In this document: positions 57,050-64,000 of the stretch, piece by piece | Numbering within the stretch: the first letter of the stretch is position 1 | Layout of the letters: the number at the start of each line of letters is the position of its first letter | Assembly (NCBI RefSeq): GCF_900110115.1 | Contig: NZ_FOCM01000002.1 | Location: forward strand, 248,001-312,000 | Reading direction: 5' to 3' | DNA from: Palleronia pelagia | GTDB taxonomy: Bacteria > Pseudomonadota > Alphaproteobacteria > Rhodobacterales > Rhodobacteraceae | Length of the DNA stretch: 64,000 nucleotides | Position numbers and translations under genes: made by a program | Notes under the pieces: generated by a model | Database searches by the model: none | What the model saw: only the letters and a program-made list of their open reading frames with translations | What the model was told of the DNA's origin: nothing

Positions 57050-57445
57050 ATGTTCGCCGTCGAAGTCCGAGACCACATCATGATCGGCCATTCCCTGCCC
57101 TCGCCCGTATTCGGCCCCGCGCAGGGGATGCACGGGGCGACCTTCACCGTCGACGCCGCCTTCTTCACCGAAGACATCGACGAGCACGGCCTGGTCGTCG
57201 ATATCGGCCTGGCCACCGAGGGGCTTTCGAAGGTGCTCGAGCCGCTGCGCTACCAGAACCTGGACGAGGTGCCCGAGTTCAAGGGCAAGTTCACCACGAC
57301 CGAGTTCCTGTGCCGCCATATCTTCGACGGCATGGCCGAGTTCGTGAAGCAGGGACACCTGAAGGACGGCGGGCGGCTGCGCAAGCTGCGCATCCTGCTC
57401 CACGAAAGCCACGTGGCCCGCGCCTGGTACGAGGGCGAGGTCTAG
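57050..57445 (+). CDS. 6-pyruvoyl-tetrahydropterin-synthase-fold protein with an altered active site
   Basis: The 131-residue protein aligns with QueD/PTPS: FAVEVRDHIMIGHSL (His14 matches the first zinc ligand), then GMHGATFTVDAAF and FTTTEFLCRHIFDGM (Glu85 matches the substrate Glu). However, the usual Cys before HGH reads Ala24, the second His of HGH is Ala30, and the catalytic Asp-His pair is Arg-Tyr (67-68). The normal PTPS or QueD reaction is therefore unlikely. It lies 9 bp after the MDR gene and 2 bp before the methyltransferase gene. Confidence 0.85.
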   Translation: MFAVEVRDHIMIGHSLPSPVFGPAQGMHGATFTVDAAFFTEDIDEHGLVVDIGLATEGLSKVLEPLRYQNLDEVPEFKGKFTTTEFLCRHIFDGMAEFVKQGHLKDGGRLRKLRILLHESHVARAWYEGEV

Positions 57446-57447
57446 AC

Positions 57448-58194
57448 ATGGGCTTTTCCGCCGACTGGCTGTCCCTGCGCGAGCCCGCCGACATGGCGGC
57501 GCGGGACGCGACGCTGCTGCGGCAGGCAGCCGAGGCGGCGGGCCCCGATCCGGTCGTGCTGGACCTGGGCTGCGGCACCGGCGCCACCGTGCGCGCTCTC
57601 GGGCCGCACCTGCCCGCATCCGCGAAATGGCACCTGGTGGACAACGACCCGGACCTTCTGCCCCACGCCGCGGCCGCTGCCGGCGACGGGGCGCAAACCC
57701 ACGAGCTGGACCTGCAACGGCTCGAGGACCTACCGCTGGAGGACGTGACCATCGTGACCGCCTCGGCCCTGCTGGACCTCGCGTCCGAGGACTGGGTGCG
57801 CGCCCTCGCGGCGCGGCTGGACGTGCCGTTCTACGCCGCGCTGTCCTACGACGGGCACATGGGCTGGACCCCGCTCGACCCCGAAGACGCGGCGGTGACC
57901 GACACGTTCAATGCCGATCAGCAGACCGACAAGGGCTTCGGCATCGCCATGGGGCCAGAGGCGGGCGACCGCAGTGCCGCGGCTTTCGAGGCCGCCGGCT
58001 TCGACGTCCGGACCGCCCGCAGCCCGTGGCGGCTGGGCCCCGACGCCGCCGCGTTGCAGGCCGAGCTGGTGCGCGGCATCGCGGGGGCCGCCGGCGCGGG
58101 GGAATGGGGCCAGCGGCGCGTGGCCGCCGCCGGCACCGCCGAGTGCCGCGTGGGTCACATCGACCTGCTGGCCATACCCGGCGGAGGGGCGTGA
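57448..58194 (+). CDS. class I SAM-dependent methyltransferase
   Basis: The 248-residue protein has motif I VVLDLGCGTGATVRALGPHL (about 35-54), followed by KWHLVDNDPDLL (motif II) and DVTIVTASALLDLAS. Later residues (FYAALSYDGHMGWTPLDPEDAAV) are conserved in this subgroup but name no substrate. It is coupled to the PTPS-fold gene (2-bp gap) and to the reductase gene (1-base overlap). Methylation of a pterin-like or sugar product of the same operon is the best guess. Confidence 0.85.
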   Translation: MGFSADWLSLREPADMAARDATLLRQAAEAAGPDPVVLDLGCGTGATVRALGPHLPASAKWHLVDNDPDLLPHAAAAAGDGAQTHELDLQRLEDLPLEDVTIVTASALLDLASEDWVRALAARLDVPFYAALSYDGHMGWTPLDPEDAAVTDTFNADQQTDKGFGIAMGPEAGDRSAAAFEAAGFDVRTARSPWRLGPDAAALQAELVRGIAGAAGAGEWGQRRVAAAGTAECRVGHIDLLAIPGGGA

Positions 58195-59021
58195 TGGAGC
58201 CGATCGAGGTCACCGAACGCGTCTGGGAGCGCCTACTTGCCGTGCGAGACGGACGGTTCTGCACCTGTTGCGGCAGCTGGTCCCCCGGTGAACGCGCGGC
58301 GCTTGCGCTCTACGGCCCGCTGGCCCGGCGCGACCTCGGCCCCATGACCGTCGCCCAGATCGGGCAATCGCTGGACGGGCGCGTGGCCACCGTCACGGGC
58401 GATGCACGCGATATCTCGGGGCCGGACGGTCTGGCCCATCTGCACCGGATGCGGGCGCTGGTCGACGGCGTGGTGATCGGGGTCGGCACCGCGCTGCACG
58501 ACACGCCGCGCCTGACCGTGCGGCTGTGTCCCGGTCCCAGCCCCGTGCGCGCGGTCATCGACCCGCGCGGACGGTTGCCCAACGACGCTCCGCTCCTGCA
58601 CTGCCAGGCCACGCGCCGCATCGTCATACAGGGCGTCGACCTGCCGCGGCCCGACGGGGTCGAGGTGGTCCGCCTTGCCGCGCCGGACGGTGCGTTCGAC
58701 CCGGCCGAGATCCTGGCGGCGCTGCACGCCCTGGGCCTGCAATCCCTGTTGATCGAGGGCGGCGGCACGACCATTTCGCATTTCATCGAGGCCGGGTGCC
58801 TGACGCGCCTCCAGGTCTCGGTCGCGCCGCTGCTGATCGGCGGCGGGCAGCTGGGCCTGACCCTGCCCCACCCGACCGAGAAACTGTCCGACGCGCTGCG
58901 TCCCGAAACGCGCGTGTTCTCGCTGGGATCGGACGTGGTCTTCGATTGTGCGCTGGCGCCCGACGCGCAGGCCGCACTGGACCCGGTCCACGCCAAGCCG
59001 CGCCGCGTCGCCGGAAGCTGA
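58194..59021 (+). CDS. RibD C-terminal-like reductase
   Basis: The 275-residue protein has a DHFR-like RibD_C domain from about residue 50: VAQIGQSLDGRVAT, then RMRALVDGVVIGVGTALHDTPRLTVR and LIEGGGTTISHFIEAG. These match the NADPH-dependent pyrimidine-nucleotide reductase fold. The deaminase domain of full RibD is missing; a Cys-containing N-terminal segment (RFCTCCGSW) replaces it. With ribA in the same operon it could reduce the GCH II product. Its stop lies in the palindrome TGACCC-GGC-GGGTCA. Confidence 0.88.
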   Translation: MEPIEVTERVWERLLAVRDGRFCTCCGSWSPGERAALALYGPLARRDLGPMTVAQIGQSLDGRVATVTGDARDISGPDGLAHLHRMRALVDGVVIGVGTALHDTPRLTVRLCPGPSPVRAVIDPRGRLPNDAPLLHCQATRRIVIQGVDLPRPDGVEVVRLAAPDGAFDPAEILAALHALGLQSLLIEGGGTTISHFIEAGCLTRLQVSVAPLLIGGGQLGLTLPHPTEKLSDALRPETRVFSLGSDVVFDCALAPDAQAALDPVHAKPRRVAGS

Positions 59022-59030
59022 CCCGGCGGG

Positions 59031-59948
59031 TCAGGCCGGGGTTGGTCTGCGCAGCAGCAGCACCACTACGCCGGGCAGCGCCGACGCGATCAGGAGCAGC
59101 CCGAAGGTGACGCTCGCCGCGAGCCCCGCGCTGGCCGACAACCCCGCCAGCGGGAACAGCACCGCAGCCGCCCCTTCGCGCAATCCCCACCCGCTGATGG
59201 AAAGCGGGATGAGCATGGAAAGCAGGATCAGCGGCACCAGCGTTAGCGTCTCGATGGGCCCAAGTCCGGCCCCCACCGCCCGCGCGGCCAGCGCGAAGCC
59301 CGCGAGGTTGCACAGCGCGGTGCCAAAGCTCAGGATCAGCTGCGCGCGGAGCACCTGCGGCGCCAGCAGCGCGTGCGCCACGGGTCGCCAGATGGCGCGT
59401 GCGCGGTCGTTTCGGCGCGCGAGCCAGGCCAGCCCGGGCGGCACGAGGGCCGCGGCCAGAAGGCCCAGCGCGATGGCTACGGCCAGCCAGCCGGGCCAGT
59501 CGACCCGGCCCGGCACGACAAGGGTCGCGGCGAAGCCGACGGCCAGGCACAGGAACAGGCCCACCTGCCCCGCCAGGCGTTCGATCACCACCGACTGCCC
59601 CGCCGCCCACATGCCCGCCTGGTCGCGCGCCCGCACCGCCCGGCGCGCGTCGCCCAGAACGCCGCCGGGGATCGACTGGTTCAGAAGCTGCGCCTCGAGG
59701 TATTCCGACAGCGCGCGGCCCCGGCTCATGCCAATGCCCAGCTGCGCGGCGGTCAGGCGCCAGCGCAGGGCCGACAGCACGGTCTGGGTCACCAGCGCGA
59801 TCCAGGCGGCGAGCAGCCAGCCGGGCTGCGCCTGCCAAAGCCGATCCAGCGCCTCGCCCCCGCCGGCATAACGCCAGAGCAGCCCCAGCAGCAGAACCGC
59901 CACCGCGACCTGCGCCACGCGCCGCAACCATCCGGGCAAGCGCGGCAC
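59031..59948 (-). CDS. LPG-synthase-type (UPF0104/YbhN-like) flippase-like membrane protein
   Basis: The product of about 305 residues has eight or more helices of the lysylphosphatidylglycerol-synthase TM family (ALRWRLTAAQLGIGMSRGRALSEYLEAQLLNQSIPGGVLGDARRAVRARDQ; ISGWGLREGAAAVLF). It lacks the soluble aminoacyl-transfer domain, so a lipid transport role is likelier than synthesis. It starts at GTG 59948, 2 bp after the sulfatase stop, with GGGGGG ahead. Confidence 0.85.
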   Translation of the reverse strand: MPRLPGWLRRVAQVAVAVLLLGLLWRYAGGGEALDRLWQAQPGWLLAAWIALVTQTVLSALRWRLTAAQLGIGMSRGRALSEYLEAQLLNQSIPGGVLGDARRAVRARDQAGMWAAGQSVVIERLAGQVGLFLCLAVGFAATLVVPGRVDWPGWLAVAIALGLLAAALVPPGLAWLARRNDRARAIWRPVAHALLAPQVLRAQLILSFGTALCNLAGFALAARAVGAGLGPIETLTLVPLILLSMLIPLSISGWGLREGAAAVLFPLAGLSASAGLAASVTFGLLLIASALPGVVVLLLRRPTPA

Positions 59949-59950
59949 GC

Positions 59951-61585
59951 TCAGCCCCCCAGGGGAACGGCGGCCAGGCCGCTTGTGAACGCGCCGATCA
60001 GACGGTCGCGCATCCGGTCCATGCCAATCACGGGCGTGTCCGGCGCCGGGATCAGGCCGGGCCGCCAGCCCCAGTCCCGCACCTGCGCCACGAGCTCCGG
60101 GGGACCGATAACGTGAACCGGCACATCGCTGCGATCGTCCAGCGCCACGAAATCGGCGGCCTGGTGGTCGCCCGTCACGATCATCAGCGGCGGGTCGTCG
60201 GCGTGGCGCGCGGCATAGTCGATCACGTTGGACAGCGCGTAGTCGACCGCCCGGCGATACTGCTCGCGGACCCGGTCGCGATCGCGCCAGACCTCTTCCG
60301 GCGTCGGGGCCCCCTCGACCATCGACTGGAAAATGCGCCCGTCGCCGATGGCGTCCCACTCCACCAGTTCGGGCACCGGCACCCAGGGCGCGTGCGACGA
60401 CCCGGTGGCGAGCTGGGCGAAGACCGGCTGGTCGATGGGATCCCGCACCAGCCGGTCCAGCGCGGCGAAGGTGAACTGGTCGGGCATGGTCACCCAGTTG
60501 AAGGCCGGACCCTCATAGCCCAGGTCGGCGGCGGCCAGGATGGTATCGAAGCCCATGACGGCGGACTCGGGCCAGTCCAGCGTGATCTGCGGCATGACGG
60601 CGGCGGTGTGGAACCCCGAGCGGGCGGCCAGGTGGAACAGCGTCTCGCGCCCCGAGGCGAGCACGGCGGAATACTTGGTCTGGCCGTTCACCCACAGCCC
60701 GTTGGCGAAGGTCGCATGCGACAGCCAGCTCTGCCCGCCCTGCGTCGGCGCCGACACGAAGCCCGAGGCCATGGCTAGCCCCGCCGCCTCCAACCGCCGG
60801 GCCCCGTCGCGCAAGGTCTGGCGGTGCGTCGCGGCATAGAGATCCGTATCGAGGCTGGCCCGGCCATAGCTTTCGACGAAGACCAGCAGCACGTCGCGGT
60901 CGATCAGGTCGAACAGATCGTCGCGCTCGGCCATGGGATCGCGCAGTGCGGCGATGCGGAAATCGCGCAGCTCGGCCAGCGTGCGCCGCGCCAGCCCGAC
61001 GCGTTCCACCGCGACCCGGGCGGTGAAAGCGGCGCCAGGCGGATCGACGGGCAGCCGCCAGCGGCCCATGGTCTGCCCGATCTCGCCCACCGCGACGCCG
61101 GCAGCGGCGATCGCGGCCACACCCGCGGCCCCGCGCGCCAGCATGGGCGGCTGCACCCGCGCCCAGACGCCGGTGGCCCACCAGGTGGCGCGCACCACCA
61201 ATGCGGTGGCGATCACCGCACCGACCGCCGCCAGGATCGCCGGAACAAGGCCGATGGCGCCCGACAGCAGCCGGAACCCGGCGCCGACCAGCACGATATC
61301 GGCCACCGGGTTGAACCCGCGCCCCAGCGCCGTGAAGAAGGCGAAATCCGCAGCCTTCAGGACCGCGAGCAGGCAGAGCAGCACCGTCACCGCCAACCGC
61401 AAGACGAACGCCACCCGCCCCGAGGCCGCGATCAGGGCGAGCAGGATGGCAGGAAGCTCCAGCGGAAACAGGAACAGCGCCTGCCACGTCATCGCGCCGG
61501 GATGGTTGGGCTGGATCAGGAGCAGGTGAAGAAGAAGGGCCGACAGCAGCAGCAGGACGGGCCCCACAAGGCGCCCCGGGCTCAC
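59951..61585 (-). CDS. sulfatase/LTA-synthase-like membrane phosphotransferase
   Basis: The 544-residue protein has about five N-terminal helices (1-165) and a periplasmic alkaline-phosphatase-superfamily domain. LLVFVESYGRASLD supplies the metal Glu, SAPTQGGQSWLSHATF the probable Thr/Ser nucleophile region, and LMIVTGDHQAAD the metal Asp-His. This fits LtaS, OpgB and EptA-type phosphotransferases that use phospholipid head groups. It starts at GTG 61585 inside the GTGA overlap with the CDP-alcohol gene. Confidence 0.86.
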   Translation of the reverse strand: MSPGRLVGPVLLLLSALLLHLLLIQPNHPGAMTWQALFLFPLELPAILLALIAASGRVAFVLRLAVTVLLCLLAVLKAADFAFFTALGRGFNPVADIVLVGAGFRLLSGAIGLVPAILAAVGAVIATALVVRATWWATGVWARVQPPMLARGAAGVAAIAAAGVAVGEIGQTMGRWRLPVDPPGAAFTARVAVERVGLARRTLAELRDFRIAALRDPMAERDDLFDLIDRDVLLVFVESYGRASLDTDLYAATHRQTLRDGARRLEAAGLAMASGFVSAPTQGGQSWLSHATFANGLWVNGQTKYSAVLASGRETLFHLAARSGFHTAAVMPQITLDWPESAVMGFDTILAAADLGYEGPAFNWVTMPDQFTFAALDRLVRDPIDQPVFAQLATGSSHAPWVPVPELVEWDAIGDGRIFQSMVEGAPTPEEVWRDRDRVREQYRRAVDYALSNVIDYAARHADDPPLMIVTGDHQAADFVALDDRSDVPVHVIGPPELVAQVRDWGWRPGLIPAPDTPVIGMDRMRDRLIGAFTSGLAAVPLGG

Positions 61586-62337
61586 CCTGCGCGCCTGCGC
61601 CAGAGCCAGTGGATGTCGCGGCCGAAAGACCAGGCCAGCGCCAGCACCGCGATACCCACCGCCAGGGTGGCGAGCGTCGGGGAGATCGCGGGCACCTGCA
61701 CCACGATCAGCGCCGCGATCTGGAGCACGCAGCCGGCCTTGCGCCCCAGCCGCTGCGGCAGCGGCCGCGCCATCCACGGCATCATCCAGCCCGCGACGAG
61801 AAACAGGTAATGCGGCGCGCCGAGGATCAGGACCAGCGGTCCGGCCTGCCCGGCGGCAAGCGCGTTCAGCGCCAGAAGCGCGGCAAGGGCCGAGTCCACC
61901 TCCATGTCGAAGCGGGCGCCGAAATCGGAGCACAGGTTCTGCCGGCGCGCGAGCCACCCGTCGACCCCGTCAAGCGACAGCGCCACAACGGCAAGCGCGG
62001 TCACCGCCCAGCCGCTGGCGCCGGGATCAATGATCGGCACGATCAGTGCGGCGGCCATGCCCATACGCGCCAGGGTGACAAGGTTGCACCAGCCCAGCGC
62101 GTCGTGGGGATAGGCCATTTGGATCCGGTAGCCGACGAAGGCGCAGGCGGCGAGATACACGACCGTGGCGCCCCCCGTCGCGCCCGTGTCCCCCTGCATG
62201 AGCCACGTCGCCAGCAGCGCCACGCCCCAAGCGCCCAGCAGCGCGGCGGCGGCAAAGCGCCACGCCGGGGCGGTCACCGCACGGGTACGCGCAATGGCCG
62301 GGGGCGGCGAGGAAAAATCCGTGTGTAACAGGCTCAT
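61582..62337 (-). CDS. CDP-alcohol phosphatidyltransferase family protein
   Basis: The 251-residue protein has six to seven helices and the exact CDP-OH-P signature DG-WL-AR-x8-G-ARF-D-MEV-D (in DGWLARRQNLCSDFGARFDMEVD region, about 128-150). It joins a CDP-activated alcohol to a second alcohol in the membrane. The N-terminal helices and context (sulfatase-like and LPG-synthase-like genes on the same transcript) suggest an envelope or lipid-head-group pathway rather than plain phospholipid synthesis. Substrates unknown. Confidence 0.9.
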   Translation of the reverse strand: MSLLHTDFSSPPPAIARTRAVTAPAWRFAAAALLGAWGVALLATWLMQGDTGATGGATVVYLAACAFVGYRIQMAYPHDALGWCNLVTLARMGMAAALIVPIIDPGASGWAVTALAVVALSLDGVDGWLARRQNLCSDFGARFDMEVDSALAALLALNALAAGQAGPLVLILGAPHYLFLVAGWMMPWMARPLPQRLGRKAGCVLQIAALIVVQVPAISPTLATLAVGIAVLALAWSFGRDIHWLWRRRAG

Positions 62338-62433
62338 GAATGATAGGTTAGCGCAAAGCGGGCGGGGTCAAGTGCCGCCCAACGGCACTGCCGCAAGGGC
62401 CCTGCCCGTCGGCGTAGAACCGCGAGGATCGCC

Positions 62434-62991
62434 ATGAGCCGGACGCCCCAAGGATACGCGACCACCGCACGCCTGTTTCACTGGATCATGGCCCTTCTGG
62501 TCATCGCCATGATCGTCGCGGGCTGGCTCATGGTGCAGGAGGGGCTGAGCCGCACCGTGCAGAACCGGCTCTTCATCTTTCACAAGAACGTGGGTGTGCT
62601 GGTGGGGCTGCTCGCCGTGCTGCGCATCGCCTACCGCCTGCTCACCCCGACGCCGCCCCTGCCCGCGCACCTGCCCGCCTGGCAGGCCCGCGCGGCGGCG
62701 GCCAGCCACACCGCGCTTTATATCCTGCTGATCGTCATGCCGGTGGCGGGCTACGTGCGGGTGATCGCCGGCGGCTTCCCGATCGAGGCGCTGAACGCAG
62801 TGAACGCGCCCTTCCTTGTCCCCAAGTCCGAGGCGCTGGCCGACACCGCCAAGGCGGTGCATTTCTACGGCGCATGGGCGATCAGCCTGATCCTGGGGGT
62901 GCATGTGCTTGCCGCCCTCCAGCATGGCCTGCTGAAGCGCGACGGCGTGTTTTCCCGCATGTGGCCGCCGGTTGCGCCGAAATCGCGCTGA
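62434..62991 (+). CDS. cytochrome b561 family protein
   Basis: The 185-residue protein has four helices and His residues at b561 positions: RLFHWIMALLVIAMIVAGWLM (His16), FIFHKNVGVLVGLLAVLRIAYRL (His50), HTALYILLIVMPVAGYV (about His96) and AVHFYGAWAISLILGVHVLAALQH (His148, His162). It should carry two hemes b and move electrons from quinol, as in superoxide oxidase CybB. GAGGA precedes the ATG. Confidence 0.92.
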   Translation: MSRTPQGYATTARLFHWIMALLVIAMIVAGWLMVQEGLSRTVQNRLFIFHKNVGVLVGLLAVLRIAYRLLTPTPPLPAHLPAWQARAAAASHTALYILLIVMPVAGYVRVIAGGFPIEALNAVNAPFLVPKSEALADTAKAVHFYGAWAISLILGVHVLAALQHGLLKRDGVFSRMWPPVAPKSR

Positions 62992-62997
62992 GGCGGG

Positions 62998-64000
62998 TCA
63001 GCCGAACCGCGTGGACAGGTGGCGCAGATACGCATCCTCGGGCGCGCCATTGGCCCCCGCGTCGCGCATAATCTCGGCGCGGATCCTGGACCGGCCGTGC
63101 CGCCAGACATGCCGCCCCAACGCGGCGCGCAAGGGCGCGTAGTCGGCATCGGACAACCCGGCCGCCACCTCGGGATCGCGCGACAACGTCTCGAACAGGT
63201 GCGCCGCCGTCATGTTTCCGATGGTGTAGGTCGGGAACGACCCGAAATAGCCGTGTGACCAATGCACGTCCTGCAGGCAGCCCTGCCCGTCATCCGGCAC
63301 GTCGAGCCCCAGGTCGTCGCGCATGGCGGCGTTCCATGCCTCGGGCAGGTCGGCGACGGCAAGGCTGCCGTCGAGCAGCGCCATTTCCAGCCGCACGCGC
63401 AGCATGATGTGCAGGTCATAGGTCAGCTCGTCGGCCTGGATCCGGATGAACCCCGGCCGGGGCGAATTGATCGCCGCCAGCCATTCCTCGAGCGACACGT
63501 CCGACAACTGGTCGGGAAAGGCGTCGCGCAACAGGCCGAAATGGGCCTGCCAGAAGGCCGGCGCGCGGCCCACGTGGTTCTCGATCAGGCGCGACTGGCT
63601 TTCGTGCATCCCGAAGCTGGTGCCGCCCACGGCGTAGAGACCCGGCAGGTCGGTGGCCAGCGGTCCGCGCGCGAGGTCCGGGTCGATGCCTTGCTCGTAG
63701 AGCCCGTGACCGACTTCGTGCAGCGTGCCGAAGATCGCCATGGGCAGGTAGGTCTCCTCCCACCGGGCGGTGATCCGCACGTCCGCATGGGTCTGGCTGA
63801 TCTCGAACGGGTGCACCGTGGTATCGAGCCGCCCTCGTGTGAAGTCGAAGCCCACGCGCGCCGCGAGATCGCGGCAGAGTGCCTGCTGCGCGGCGGCGGG
63901 GAAGTGGCGCGACAGGAAATCGGTGCGCGGCCGGGGTCGCCCGCGCGCCGCGTCGAGGATGGGCAGGATCCCGTCGCGCAGCCGGTCGAACAGGGCCGCG
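62998..64000 (-). CDS. M32-family carboxypeptidase, C-terminal part
   Basis: The C-terminal 333 residues of a Taq-type carboxypeptidase (usual length about 500) are present; the 5' part is beyond the window. The metal site HEVGH (in GTLHEVGHGLYEQG) and the following HESQSR (third ligand Glu) are present, as are DVHWSHGYFGSFPTY and the C-terminal RHVWRHGRSRIRAEI. The enzyme removes C-terminal residues in the cytoplasm. The frame continues open to the window edge. Confidence 0.93.
   Translation of the reverse strand, partial: AALFDRLRDGILPILDAARGRPRPRTDFLSRHFPAAAQQALCRDLAARVGFDFTRGRLDTTVHPFEISQTHADVRITARWEETYLPMAIFGTLHEVGHGLYEQGIDPDLARGPLATDLPGLYAVGGTSFGMHESQSRLIENHVGRAPAFWQAHFGLLRDAFPDQLSDVSLEEWLAAINSPRPGFIRIQADELTYDLHIMLRVRLEMALLDGSLAVADLPEAWNAAMRDDLGLDVPDDGQGCLQDVHWSHGYFGSFPTYTIGNMTAAHLFETLSRDPEVAAGLSDADYAPLRAALGRHVWRHGRSRIRAEIMRDAGANGAPEDAYLRHLSTRFG

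Overview
The window is very GC-rich, almost fully coding DNA from one organism. The gene content suggests an alphaproteobacterium of the Rhodobacteraceae/Roseobacter kind. Evidence for this is a cyanide-insensitive type bd oxidase with a DUF2474 peptide, a TRAP transporter beside pobA, an HWE-family histidine kinase, HspQ, a dimethylglycine-dehydrogenase-like FAD/GcvT protein, and pervasive GTG/TTG starts with ATGA-type overlaps. I see no rRNA, tRNA, CRISPR array, transposase or prophage. Both ends cut genes: cioA on the left and an M32 carboxypeptidase on the right.

Layout. 1-12.1 kb is mostly housekeeping and stress genes: bd oxidase, an EamA exporter, 1-Cys peroxiredoxin with a clear terminator, an MhqO/MhqD-like pair, an RluA-type synthase, free-Met-R-sulfoxide reductase, a thiolase, a STAS/anti-sigma pair, gamma-glutamyltransferase, rhodanese, HspQ and an AEC carrier. 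12.2-13.4 kb holds a small lytic transglycosylase lipoprotein followed by the C-terminal remnant of an RND pump. 13.4-18.5 kb is a probable 4-hydroxybenzoate unit (AraC/PobR-like regulator, TRAP DctPQM, PobA). 18.6-25.7 kb has TadA and RluB, then an envelope-stress-like operon: small membrane protein, XpaC, TelA, DUF2927 lipoprotein, SPFH-GYF protein and a YdjG-like zinc-ribbon protein. 25.7-30.6 kb carries a sugar kinase, the DMGDH-like enzyme and ChrA. 30.6-35 kb is a LOV photosensor overlapping a CheB-CheR-PAS-HWE kinase, with a lone receiver opposite. 35.2-42.1 kb has an ABC exporter, an SMP-30 lactonase and a Mn/Zn ABC operon with a candidate metal operator.

44-52 kb is the most unusual part. 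A LacI-type HTH fused to a PfkB kinase heads an operon with a second PfkB kinase, a cysteine-free eIF2B-like protein and a double-SIS protein. A ribose-type ABC import operon converges on it tail to tail. Both operons carry the identical 14-bp palindromic operator, in the same orientation relative to transcription, next to a TTGACA -35 box. The simplest reading is one sugar regulon whose repressor is itself a kinase-fold protein.

52-62.3 kb contains a glycosyltransferase, an inositol-phosphatase-like enzyme and an FkbM methyltransferase. These are followed by a tightly coupled five-gene pterin/flavin-like operon: GTP cyclohydrolase II, an MDR dehydrogenase, a PTPS-fold protein lacking the usual catalytic residues, a methyltransferase and a RibD-like reductase. 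It converges on a coupled envelope trio: CDP-alcohol phosphotransferase, sulfatase/LTA-synthase-like enzyme and LPG-synthase-type membrane protein. Cytochrome b561 and the M32 peptidase close the window.

All twelve convergent gene pairs are separated by 33 bp or less. Several have both stop codons inside a palindrome.
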